Shown one piece after another: positions 50,153 through 60,969 of a stretch of DNA of 64,000 nt. Every line of letters starts with the position of its first letter. Within the stretch, counting starts at the first letter, position 1. A model generated the notes under the pieces. The model saw only the letters and a list, made by a program, of their open reading frames with translations, searched no databases and was not told where the DNA came from. The stretch is from contig OX030956.1 of the NCBI GenBank assembly GCA_943735955.1, positions 2,659,412 through 2,723,411 on the forward strand, in the 5' to 3' direction. The stretch is from Piscicola geometra (lineage: Eukaryota; Annelida; Clitellata; Hirudinida; Piscicolidae). A program made the position numbers and the translations under genes.

Positions 50153-51412
50153 CTAGAAAGCAACACTAACGCTGTAGTAACCACTAACAACCACGGCCGT
50201 TTCACCAACGTTAACAACAACATCATGGTAACAACAGAGCTCTTCCCGCAACAACACAAACAACAACAACACTCAGGCAACTCGTTACAATCGAAATCAT
50301 CATCAGGAGTCTCCCACGACTTTTCAACCTCTTCCCTTTCCGAGGCTCCCCCCACCAAGCAGCACAGCGTACCAGACGATGACTGCTTCATCTCGCCATC
50401 GACCATCTTTTCCGACTTCTATTCTCCCGACTCGGAGATTAGTAGCAACCACAATAAAAACAACTCTAAAAACAGCAAAAACAACAGCCTCAACAACCAA
50501 AAAGATAACTTCAACAAAAACCGTCAACATCATGGCAATCTCAGCAACAAATCAGCAGCCGGTGAGGAGTGTGTTCCCTTTGTTCTGTTCAACAAGGAGG
50601 TCATCGAGAAGAAGAAGAAAGATGCCGCCAACAACCACAGCAACAACAATATATACAACAACAGCAACAACAATAAATGCAACAATATCAACAGCAAAGA
50701 CACTTTCCAGACTCCAAACGAGAGAAATGAAAGCAATAATCTGGTTGGATCAACAAAAAGCAAAGAAGCTCTTGTTGATGAGGATGACGACGTGGTTTTC
50801 CTCTCAGTCGAAAGTCCTTTTGGCGCCAATGTGATTCAACGTAACAATCCTGAGAAACGTCCTAGTGACATTCGAGCTAGACATGCCTCGGTCAAGAAAA
50901 CTATCAGACACTTCATTGAAGCCAAGGCATCATCATCATCGATCAGAAAAACTACAGCATTACTACCTCAGCTACCTCAGCTATCTTTACAGTCGTCTTT
51001 TTTCATGGCACCATCATATTCATCGTCAATCCCTTCATCACAACCACCACTAACACAAACACTCTTATTCTCACTATCATCTTCATCATCATCATCATCA
51101 TCATCATTCTCCTCATCATCATCATCAACATCATCATCATCATTAATGACATCATTGACTACAACCCATCCATTCCTTATCCCTCCTAACTTGTCTCCAC
51201 CATTCACACATGCCTACGAGTCATCCTCATCTCCTCACTCGCCATTGATCATCGCTTCAGTCGTCGCCTTGTCATCACCGCCCCCACCATCATCATCAAC
51301 ACCGCCCCCACCATCATCATCAACACCGCCCCCACCATCATCATCATCAACACACCCACAACCATCAACATCATCAACACACCCACAACCATCATCATCA
51401 TTATCATCATGA
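46445..51412 (+). CDS. BTB/POZ zinc-finger transcription factor with nine C2H2 fingers, 5 exons
   Basis: Exons 46445-47189, 47380-48201, 48591-48758, 48982-49225 and 49435-51412 give 1318 residues. Seen: a BTB domain (residues about 35-150) with [20 protein letters not shown] and NSSYFDSLF, a BACK-like helical region, an acidic linker, a basic patch ([21 protein letters not shown]), then nine C2H2 fingers from about residue 411 to 665. These include [40 protein letters not shown] and [18 protein letters not shown], several joined by HTGEKPF-type linkers. Intron breaks fall in the HTG linkers or in the last finger. The 650-residue tail is Asn-, Ser- and Pro-rich low complexity. BTB-ZF proteins bind DNA through the fingers and dimerise or recruit corepressors through BTB. 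I cannot name the orthologue; ZBTB members with long finger arrays are the nearest class. The tail exon could be spliced further. Confidence 0.93.
50100..51410. repeat. Asn (AAC), Ser (TCA/TCATCA) and Pro-Ser microsatellite-coded tracts in the BTB-ZF tail
   Basis: Runs of AAC/AACAAC at 50108-50160 and 50630-50700, TCATCATCA at about 51075-51150, and a CCGCCCCCACCATCATCATC repeat (three copies) at about 51278-51345. All stay in frame. Confidence 0.85.
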
Positions 51413-53416
51413 CTAAACTCACCACCATTGCTCCACCAATAATTTTCACCATCTTAACTCCTTCATCATTTCCTCCACTCATTCTAATTATTAATCTCTA
51501 AGCATTTTTCTTCCACATTAATTTTTTTCAGACGTTTTCGTAAGTTTTATGTATGCCCTTCAATCATGGTTCTTATATCTATTTTATAGAAGCCCTTTTT
51601 ATCGATCTAGTCATGTTTTACACCTTGTAGCAATGGACGTCGCCTTTTTCACATGGAATACTTTGTCTTCATCCATGAATATGGGCTTTCGCCCTTCTTT
51701 ATTGATATTTAAGATGCTCTTTGGTTTCGTGCCGTCGTGTACATTATTGTATTTTTGCTTATTCACGGTCGTGGTTATGAGGATGATGAGGGTTATCAAG
51801 TCTCCAACATACTACTTCAAATATTTCTAGCTCGTAAGTCAGTTATTTGAGTTTTTATTCTTTTTTTAATAATTGTAAAATTAAAGTAAAACTGCGGAAA
51901 GATGAAAATGTAGTAGGATTGTAGATTTTGCATTTCACTGAGAAATTCTAGTAGAGTAAAAAATTATTCGTAAAACTTTTAGTCAAGCATCCAGATGTTC
52001 TATCAGGTTGATTAAAGAAGCCATTCCCAAATTTTCGAATTGGCTCACCTCCGTGATCATACCAAACAATGACTTCATTTTCAATCAATACCTCATTTTG
52101 GCATCACATAGGCACCAAGATTAGAGTCATATTTTTCCGATTTAGATGGTATGTACTGTTCTAAACTGAAACGACTTCAAAATGGTACAAACTTTTTATC
52201 CACCTTTACATACTCATGTGGAATTTCACATTTTTTAATGCCACATGTCATGATCAGCGCCCATTGAGGCAAACTTTGTTTTTTTTGGCTTCAAAAACTT
52301 CTGATATTAATTAAATCAAATCTTAGACATCAAGATATTAATTCACATATATTTCGTGATATTTATTGGCTAATACATAGACAACAGTCTTTTACCACAA
52401 TGCCTGTAATGGTTCACCTTTACCACTATAAACCCCTATTAGGATAGTTACATCTTTTAAAAAAGAAGTAAATTCAGATAATTATGTATACAAATATATG
52501 AAAACTTTATAACAAATCACTATACATCAAAAAATTGTTCAGTGAAAACCTCGATTCGACCCATGTGGACGCCAACGTTAATTTTTCGATTGGTGTTTAA
52601 GGGTTAAATGAGCTCTGCTGCTTAAATAGGTAACATATTTTGTTTGAAAAAATATTTCTTAGTAGTTTAGTTATAATACTACCTATTAACATAAATAGTT
52701 GTCAATTAGTTGACTTCATACATGGGAATAAAAAAGAAAACTTGTAACTAAGCAGCTCGGGGCAAGATTAAAAGCTCGTCATCTTGACTCGTTTTTCAGA
52801 CTTGTCAAAAGTAAATTTGATTATGATACTGGAGCTTTTGTGCTTCTTAACTATTATAAATTAGGAAATTATCGCAAAGAATTGATGCGGTAAATTATAG
52901 ATAATTACGGATGTCTAGATTTCATCCTAATTTCATGATATTACAATGTATTTAATTTTATTTGATATTTTCAAAATATAAGAATATTTTCATGACTTGT
53001 TTAACCACGTAAAATATTCAGAAGATGAAAATTTTCGACTTTTTTAGTGTTGTCATCTTCCCCGGTACTGGAGCAAGATGAAAATTTAGTAAGGTTGTAG
53101 AAAATGAAATTATTCATTAGTTATATTCATTTTGAAAAGTAAATGTTGATATATTTATTTAAAAAAATAAGTGCTATAACAGTTCAAGAAATAAAGTTTG
53201 TCATCACATAAATCGTTAACTAGGTCCTTTGCCCCCGTCTAATCAAGTACAACCGATCTTCAGAAATCAAACTAACTAAAATCTTCGTTTCAAAATGATT
53301 GTTAAACGTCTCAATGCTTATACTATAATCAATTTAGAAAGCATTAAATGTTTTTCGATGCATTTCATCACGAAATGAAAGTTAAACTTGAAACTCAAAG
53401 TTTTCATCAAATGAGC
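51413..53416. other. Intergenic region between BTB-ZF and the first vWA gene
   Basis: No intact gene. It contains a decayed piggyBac-like fragment (listed separately). A GCAAGATGAAAAT-TAGTA(A)GG-TTGTAG motif occurs twice, at about 51895 and 53083, with small differences, perhaps as the two ends or two copies of an unidentified repeat. Confidence 0.45.
52050..52250 (-). pseudogene. Decayed piggyBac-like (DDE_Tnp_1_7) transposase fragment
   Basis: The minus strand reads VDKKFVPF, an in-frame stop, SRFSLEQYIPSKSEKY and then DSNLGAYVMPK. This parallels the conserved piggyBac transposase segment around VDE-(Q/M)-hydrophobic-(V/I)PF-GR and Y-(M/I)PSKP-KYG. Stops and divergence show it is dead. No terminal inverted repeats or TTAA duplication could be located with confidence. 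Confidence 0.6.
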
Positions 53417-56400
53417 TTACACGCAGTTCAATACATTCTGGTTCCAGCTTGTACCAGGAGCGCAGTCTCTGACCCAGCATTGTTTCCACTGACTGCACTG
53501 CACGTATTTGCTTTTGTCGTGATGTGGCCAGTAGAACTTCTTTAGGCCAACGTTCTCTGAAGCGCATGGGTTCAACGAGTCACAGTCATATCCAGAGAGT
53601 ATGGGGGGAAGTCTCGTAGTAGTTGTTGAAGTGGTTGTAGTTGTTGATGTGGTTGTAGTAGTTGTTGTGGCTGTTGTTGTAGTGGTTGTTGTTGTAGTAG
53701 TTGTTGTTGTAGTTGTTGTAGTAGTTGTTGTTGTGGTTGTTGTTGTAGTGGTTGTTGTTGGAGTAGTGGTTGTTGTTGTAGTAGTTTTTGTTGTAGTTGT
53801 TGTTTTTGTAGTAGTTGTTGTTGTAGTGGTTGTTGTAGTAGTTATTGTTGGGGTTGTTGTTGAAGTGGTTGTTGTTGAGGTTGTTGTTGAAGTGGTTGTT
53901 GTTGTAGTGGTTGTTGTTGGAGTGGTTGTTGTTGGGGTTGTTGTTGTTGGGGTTGTTGTTGTAGTGGTTGTTGTTGGAGTGGTTGTTGTTGGAGTAGTGG
54001 TTGTTGTTGTAGGGGTTGTTGCTGTAGTGGTTATTGTTGTAGTGGTTGTAGTACTAGTTGAAGTAGGATGAGTTGGATCTGAAAAAATACCAAGAAAAAA
54101 CGTTGTAGTGGTTGTAGTGGTTGATGTAGTGATTGTTGAAGTGGTTGTTTTAGTGGTTGTTGTTGTAGTGGTGCTTTTGTAGTAGGTGTAGTAATGGAAT
54201 CTGGATCAGAAAAACATAATTTTCTCGAATATATTTTCAATATAATTTGGAGCCTTTGAAGTAAAAACTCACCTTCAACACAAACGAAGCTGAAGTGTGG
54301 TTTGTCTACGCAGAGAAAGCTCTTTTTACAAGGGTTGGGTTCGCAGGGTGTTTTCTCTGTAAAGAATAAAATTCTTGAAGGAAAAGAATGAAAAATTTAA
54401 ATAAATTGATATCTAAAAGTTTTCATGATTTTAAATTCATATTTTAGCAAGATGTTATTTTCCGTGAATATTGTACAATAAATAATAAAATGGCAGCTTT
54501 TTCTTCAGTGAAAATTTACGAAAAAATGTGCGATTTTTGTTAATTTCCGAGAAATTTTTACAGAAAATTTAAATAACGCCTATTTTTTTTCCTGACTTCC
54601 AATTCCATATGTGATGTTGATGTGGCCAGTTTTTTTTTCTTTTCCTTGAAGGTAGCAGTAGAGGTAGACGTTCTTGGAAAGAGATTCATCGTTAGGAACG
54701 TAAAGGTGGGATGGGCTCGCGGGTGTTAAATCAAGCTTATAATCATAAAAGCTTGGGTTTGGTGTAACATCTTTAGAGAAATAAATCGTGTTGTAGTAAT
54801 CTTCTTTAGGAAATTTGATCTGTGACTGAAATGTTAATTTTAAAAGTTCAGGACATTATATAAACTCAATAAAAGTAAAAAGTATGAAAAAATTTGGCAG
54901 TTTGAAAAATACTAGAAATCATTTTTTTAAACGAACTTCAATTGTTGTTCCATCTTGGTTGATTTTAATTCTGCCTTGTATACTCATACCAGGCCCTACT
55001 ATCACATCACCGCCTTCATCTCCCATGTAAATCGGGGCTTTGAAAGTTAGTATTTTTATTAGTTATTTCAACATTTTATGTTTAAACAGACAGCATTTTA
55101 ATTGAAATTAAATACTTGCTAATGCAATTATCAAACTAACCCTTGCACGTTCTTGTCACGATACTTCGCTTGAAATGTGGGAAATCAGAGAAATTTTCCA
55201 ATTGGTCCAGATGCAAGCATTTGGGTTCGGATGCTATGGCCTCAAGTTCTGTAGGGCTCGTTTCTCTGCCAACACCAACAACAAAAACTGAAATATTTTT
55301 TTCATGAAGTCTTTTAGCCGATTCAATGGTCAGGTCTGGTCGATTCGAAACGCCGTCAGTAAAGATTATAGCCACTCTGGGTACCCCTGTGAATCATCAT
55401 GTGTGAATTGGCTTGAAATAAGGCTTTCTGCATTTTATATTTTTGAACAAACCAGATTTTCTAGCTCCTTCCTGCTCAGTGAATGCTTTTTCTGCAATGT
55501 AGTCCAGAGCCTTGTCTGTCCAAGTGCCTATGAGAAAATACATGTTATTTGTTAAAAGTTTGTATAATATTTTGCTGCTATCCTATTGAACAATAAGTAT
55601 ATTAAATTCACCTTGAGCCAACTGGGATACTGTTCCTACTGCTCGTAGATACTCGGATGTACTTTTGTAGTAAACAAAAGAAAAATGTTTTATAAGGTCA
55701 GAGCTGAACTGAATGAGAGAAAACCTACTATCCTCAAGAGGGTCAGGACCTACTTTGAAGTCTTCGATGAATGATTTTATAAACTGTATCATCAAATCAA
55801 AGTCTCTGGTCTGTATGCTCATAGATCCGTCAATTGCGAATATCACGTCTGAAGCCCCTCCGCGGCATAAAGCTGAAATAAAAGTAGAAATAAGTTTTGT
55901 TCAATATACTAAACATTTATTTCAAGTTAATCGGAAAAAGTTTGAGTACTTGGTTCCAACTCTTCAACTTTAGTCACAAATGTTTGTGCTTTATTTCCAA
56001 AACCAAATTTGCTTTGCCACAAATATGCTTGCAGTCTTATTTCATATGAAATCGCGGATTCTTTATTTAATGTTTCCAAATATATGTAGGCTGCAAGTCC
56101 GGAAAAGAATGGCTTCGAGAGATCTTCCCACTTCACCTCAAACCAGTCAACTCCAAAAACGGTTCTAACTTTTTTAAGTTCGGCTTGCGATACAGATTGA
56201 GTAACTGAAAATTCTTTTTTGCCAATCTGAAACAAATAAAATGTAAAAGCGTGAAAAAGCATTTTTGTAAGTAATGGGGGAAATGACGATTCGAACCTTC
56301 CAGATGCCTCCACTGAATTCACTACTCGGAGCAGTCCCGTCATTTGTCTCTACGTAGGCTAACCTCCTGATGAAGAGCTTGTCGTTCGAGAAATGACCCT

Positions 56401-56527
56401 TGCGTTCGATTTTAGAGATCGTAGCTTCGACAACATCTCTGCCCACTGCCCCTTCCACTAACGTCTCGTCTTTCACAGCCCCTGCAACAATCCCAAGAAC
56501 AGTTAGTAGAATGACCAAAGTCAACAT
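53417..56527 (-). CDS. Secreted vWA / poly-Thr / CBM14 chitin-binding protein, copy A, 9 exons
   Basis: Exons in transcript order: 56297-56527, 55950-56226, 55612-55872, 55453-55527, 55141-55386, 54937-55037, 54597-54825, 54273-54356, 53417-54078. Total 721 residues. Seen: a signal peptide (MLTLVILLTVLGIVAGAV), an N-terminal domain with FIRRLAYVETNDG and SEFSGGIWK, a von Willebrand A domain (about 175-365) with the MIDAS-type DGSMSIQ (DxSxS), GTWTDKALDYI and VAIIFTDGVSNRP, a beta-rich stretch, a small Cys module (TPCEPNPCKKSFLCVDKPHF), about 150 residues of nearly pure Thr with some Pro, and a six-Cys CBM14/peritrophin-A domain (YDCDSLNPC to VLNCV). The architecture resembles molluscan Pif and other invertebrate matrix proteins that bind chitin. 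An optional in-frame 99-nt exon may lie at 54102-54200. The gene is duplicated downstream. Confidence 0.9.
53600..54062. repeat. GTT/GTA-rich coding repeat (poly-Thr stalk of copy A)
   Basis: Imperfect TTGTTGTAGTGG-type trinucleotide repeat. In the gene's reading frame on the minus strand it codes Thr with scattered Pro, Ser, Lys and Ile. Other frames give poly-Val or Gln/Leu artefacts. Confidence 0.92.
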
Positions 56528-57059
56528 CTCGCCGTTTGCTTTAGAGAGCTCTGATAACTTGAGTTATCATTTCCTTTTATACGAAAAAAAGACGCAATAC
56601 TTCACAAATAGTGGGTTTAAAAGACGCAATACTTCACAAATAGTGGGTTTAAAAGACGCAATACTTCACAAACACTGTGTTCATTTCGAAGGGTCTCGCA
56701 ATTTTTCGAAAATCGAAAAGTTTTTTTTGGTGGAGAAAGGTGATGGGTTTTTTAATATGCCATAGGAAAAAAATATGTTCTCTAGCTGGCCATCAGGCCT
56801 TTATCTCACGAAACATTTCATATATCAATACAAAACATAGAGATCCCACTAAAATAGAACTAAGATGACACAAATTCTGAGAAAAAATTAGACCTTAATT
56901 ACACGTTTGTATCTTTACACTTATCATATGTACATTCTTCCCGCCATGACACAATATATATAGAACAACGCAGAAAGACAAAATAACTCCCAAGCTTTCG
57001 GAATTTTGCAACCTTCATGGAAAGAATGCCGAAACTGTGCAAAGACAGCTCAAAATCAC
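56528..57059. other. Upstream region of vWA copy A with a 32-bp tandem repeat
   Basis: Contains almost three copies of a 32-bp unit (GACGCAATACTTCACAAATA plus GTGGGTTTAAAA) at about 56590-56672, within 150 bases of the copy A start codon. No exon found. The repeat lies where promoter or 5' UTR sequence would be expected. Confidence 0.6.
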
Positions 57060-57330
57060 ATCAACAAGTTTACCTGTTGATCATTCTGATCCCATTGCAT
57101 GTATCGAATTGCAAGAACTCTTTTATGCCAAAAGCCTTCAGCCCGAGAAGCATTATATGCTCGATGTTGCTCTGATTCTGCCAGTTACTTCATAAGATGC
57201 AAGAATAGCATTTTCAAAATTTCGGCTTATTAAAATTCACCTTAGGACGACTGTATCTGCTCGTCGTTTGCAAAGCTTGTTTGAGAATATCTGCTACCAA
57301 AACAGCTACTGCACTTCTTCCAGTAAATGA
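57060..57330 (+). pseudogene. Decayed hAT-type transposase C-terminus
   Basis: The plus strand reads VALILPVTS, an in-frame stop, then DARIAFSKFRLIKIHLRTTV and SARRLQSLFENICYQ. This matches the hAT (ZMYM/zinc-finger-like transposase) dimerisation block around LPV(S/T)-A-ERSFSKLKLIK-YLR-TM-RL. The canonical Glu-Arg-Ser is changed and there is a stop, so it is a relic. Its limits cannot be defined. Confidence 0.7.
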
Positions 57331-59177
57331 ATTGGTGAAAAGATTTTTACAAACGGATTGAAAAATCGTTTTGTAACTGAGAACACATCAAAATTCAGTT
57401 GAAACTAAATATTAAAAAAAATAATAGACTGTTTAGGATCTCATATCAAATTTATTTTATTTTACCTTATTTAAAAAAATGATGACGTAACTCTAAGAAT
57501 ACTATACAACTTAGTTTGTATTTTTTTGTATCATTAATAAACTATCTAAATACTTTATCAATTATAATTAATAGTTTTTATTTAGCCTATTCACCATTGA
57601 AAACAATTGTTTCATAAGTTTTAATGGATCAAAATGTTGCGAAAACGCAACGTGAGCTGGAAGTGTGATACAATTCTATGCAGTAAAAAATCATAAATAA
57701 ATTGATTCAAACCACATTTATTGGAAAAGAAATAAATTTCAATGGCAAAAAGTTCATGAAATTTTTACTTACAATTATTTTATTAGTTATAATAATAATA
57801 ATAATTATTATTTTAATTACAATAGAGCAAAATATATTACGTCAATTACAACAGCACACTCATAAACTCTAGTGCTGTTGCAAAGACGACACTGGCGACA
57901 AATGTTATCTTCATTTCAATTTTATAATCAATCTATTTCTTCTCTTTATTCTTCAATAAAAGCTTCAAATGTGAAGTATTTGCGGGTTGGAATTGTTCTC
58001 AAAATATAAAAATCAACATTCATCTACAAAATTTAAATTAGAATATTAATTTTATAAATTTCATAATACATTAACGTTTAAACAATAATTTTATACTTTT
58101 TTAATAAATATTGTAATAAATGACTAGGCGTGTTAAAAATCATATGATATCATATTAAGTTAAAGTTGCGAAAACGCAGCATTAATTTTTACATGCATTG
58201 AAAACGTTTTAAAAGGTATTTTGAATAATAACAATTAAATTTAGGTATTAGCTATCTTTTCACCCTGAAATTAAAACTAATTTTGTATAAAAATACTAAA
58301 ATCGAACGAAAAAATATAAAAATTATTTAAGCGAGGAAAGATTGTTTTGAGAAATGTTAAATGTGAACAGAAAAAAAACTATAAATATTACAAAAATTAA
58401 GTTATGAAATTAAAATTTCAAATTTATTGTACAAAAAATTTGAAAAACTCGCTATTAAAGCAGAAATAATAAATAAATAGATGCTGCAAAAACGCAACAG
58501 CAGCGGTATATGGGTTAAACAATTACTTTTTTAACCAAAGTTGAGCCCCCCAGCATTTTTGGCTGGTTGCGCCCCTGCAAATTCGTATTATAAACATAGT
58601 CATCTACTTGGATGTCAAAGCATGTTTTCATCACTTCAAGCAATTCATTTCTGTATGTCGGTGTTTTATTGAAAACTTCAAAGGATTTTTGGAGAACTTC
58701 AACGGGTTTTCGGAGAACTTCAAAGGATTTTCGGAGATTTTCAAGTGGTTTTACGAAAATGTCAAATGATTTTGCGAGCTTTTAAGTTGATTAAATAACT
58801 AGATACAAATTAATTTTATTTATTGAGAGTATTTCAAGTGTTTTTCAGAGAATATCGAATGATCTTTGGAGCTCTTAAACTTATGAAGGAGCGCTATGAT
58901 CACAATGAAGACAAGCCAGGAACAGCAGCGAGACTAACAACGATGGCAATAAATACTAAGAAGAACTTTATTATTTTTAGCAATTCTTAAGTTTATAAAC
59001 TTTTTTGTCAGATATGAATAGAAACATTGAAATGTTTATATTTGATAACTCAAATAATATGTGTTCTCTTGAAAATACTTTAACTTTCAGCTAAAATCTG
59101 TTTTAAGAGTAGCTCCGCGAGACTAAAGGTCACTTTTTGGTGAATTTAAAAAACTTTAAATGAAAAATTTTCATATT
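57331..59177. other. Very AT-rich intergenic stretch with short repeated motifs
   Basis: No exon found. It contains GTTGCGAAAACGCAAC (57637-57652) and two variants at about 58167 and 58483, and a degenerate 21-bp tandem repeat (GGAGAACTTCAACGGGTTTTC) at about 58670-58760. Confidence 0.5.
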
Positions 59178-60969
59178 CAGTAACACTTCTCTATTGCGAA
59201 CCCTCTAACGAGCGGAATCCCTTTTTATACGAATGATTTTATAAAGACGGATTGGTTTTGCATTGAAATCACCTCTCATGAACGGAAACCTCTCTAACGC
59301 GTAAAAGGACAAGCTCATACGTCAAATTTCACCCGTTTAGGCGGAATTTGAAAAAAATGTTAACAAAATAAAATAATTAGCACATTTATGCACGTCCCTG
59401 ATCACTAGACTGTTTCCTCTTTGCTTATAACTTCGTTTCCGTTCAATTTTTACGCGTTTTTATTAAATAGTATTAAAATAATTTCATCAATCTTTGGTTA
59501 GCGGCTGCCATTTTGGCAGCCGCTCAAAGAAATTTGTAGAATAAACGGTTTTGGGTATAATATATTAAAATTTTAGAATCTTAAGTCTAAATAAAAATTA
59601 CATTTAATTAATTAGAATGTTTTTTGTGCGAATGTTGGTTGTTTTGAATCTGTCGAGGAATGGCCGCAGGAAATCAAGTGAGCTGCGACATAAAGAATAA
59701 AACCTTCCATAGCAGCAGCAGTACCAGTGCTGGCAAGGACTTCTCCTTCACCCTCTATCGCAGCCTCGGCACCAGTGGCAAGACAGAAAATTGACAAGAA
59801 TGATGATTGTGTTTTATGGTTTTGAGGATGATGTGGTGATGATTGTGCTGTTGTATGAGTGTTGGTACTGTAGTGATGATTGAATTTTTTGTGTGGTGAT
59901 AGTGATTTTTTGGCGGTGATTATCATGGTGGTGTGGGTGAGGTTGGATTATTGAGGTTGATTGTTTTTTTATATTTAAATTGATATATATACATATATTG
60001 GTAGTGGTATAAAAACCGTTTTATTTAACAAATTTATTTGAAGAGCCCTTTTGTTCACTTAGTAAAGGGCGCTATACAAATCATTAGTGATTGATTGATT
60101 GATTGATTAATCTTACGTAATACGATCATTAGTCCAGGTTTTTAATAATATGACGTCTCGTGATAGATAGTTGCTAATATTAGATGAGAAAAGTTTAATG
60201 CAATAAGTTAAATGAAACTGGACAAAGTTTGAGATGTATTGCCGAAAAATATGGTGTTGGATATACTCAGATTTAAAAGCCTTAAAATTAAGATATCGAA
60301 AAAAAATGGTGAGGTTTATTCTACATTCATTGGACGAAGATATTTCTGCATAAGAAATGTTTAAAACAAATACTTTATTAAATGAAATTTTATGGCTGAG
60401 GGCTGTTTGGGGTAATGTTAATTCTACAACAATATAAAATTGTTTTATTAACTGTGGGTTCAAAAGTGATAATTATAATGTAGATGTGTCAGCTGATGAT
60501 GTTGATGAAAGTGTTAATGCTTTACTGCCAAAAATGTATAAACTGAGTGAATTTGCAGTTTGTGACAAGGATATTTCAACAGAAAATTTCAGAGGAAAAA
60601 ATGAAACCTCGGAAGGAGAAGAAAATAAAGAAGGGATTGAGGAAGAATCAGAGACGTTGTCCCACAGAGAAGCATAAGAGATGACAATCAGATTGTTAAA
60701 ATATAGTTTAAAAGAGAAACATTCTGAACTCAAGAAATGTTTGTTGAAAGTGAAAAACTTATTAAAAATCCTATTGCCTAAAAAACAAAAAAATTTAAAA
60801 TTAACAATTGTAAAGAAAAGTGAATAATATTTTTTTTCGTTTTATTTACTTTTATTAAAGTTGTAGAAAAAATGTGCCTTTTTTCCAAAACTTCTCACCA
60901 AAGGAAACCTCTCTTATAATGAAAAAATATTTTGAGCCGAGCACTGTCCTTATGAGAGAAGTTTTACTG
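59178..60969 (+). mobile_element. Decayed pogo/Tigger-like DNA transposon
   Basis: The terminal sequences CAGTAACACTTCTCT at 59178 and, inverted, CAGTAAAACTTCTCT ending at 60969 match at 14 of 15 positions. The right end is followed by TA, the target of this superfamily; the left flank is TT, so the duplication has decayed or the edge is slightly off. Inside, the plus strand around 60270-60480 reads LKALKLRYRKKMVRFIL then HSLDEDISA, a stop, EMFK, and further on NCFINCGFK. This is the C-terminal part of a pogo/Tigger (DDE_1) transposase. A Glu-rich tail with SHREA follows, near 60655. Multiple stops show it is inactive. It is interrupted by a LINE-type 3' end. Confidence 0.75.
59990..60110 (+). 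mobile_element. LINE or SINE 3' end nested in the Tigger-like element
   Basis: GGCGCTATACAAATCATTAG followed by (TGAT)n at about 60067-60110 is a classic CR1/L2-type 3' terminus with a short tandem tail. The insert's 5' limit is unknown and could extend back to about 59600. Confidence 0.6.

Noticed and set aside
53382..53567. Minus-strand frame beginning MRFRERWPKEVLL, repeated at 61744-61977
   Set aside because: It is the wrong register of the CBM14 exon. The correct register has the six cysteines and continues from the Thr stalk. The repeat at the second locus reflects the gene duplication.
53601..54071. Poly-Val frame on the plus strand
   Set aside because: It is a shadow of the poly-Thr stalk coded on the minus strand, whose exon fits phase and joins conserved domains.
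60113..60463. Minus-strand frame across the Tigger-like element
   Set aside because: It is antisense to the transposase-like sense translation and shows no family of its own.
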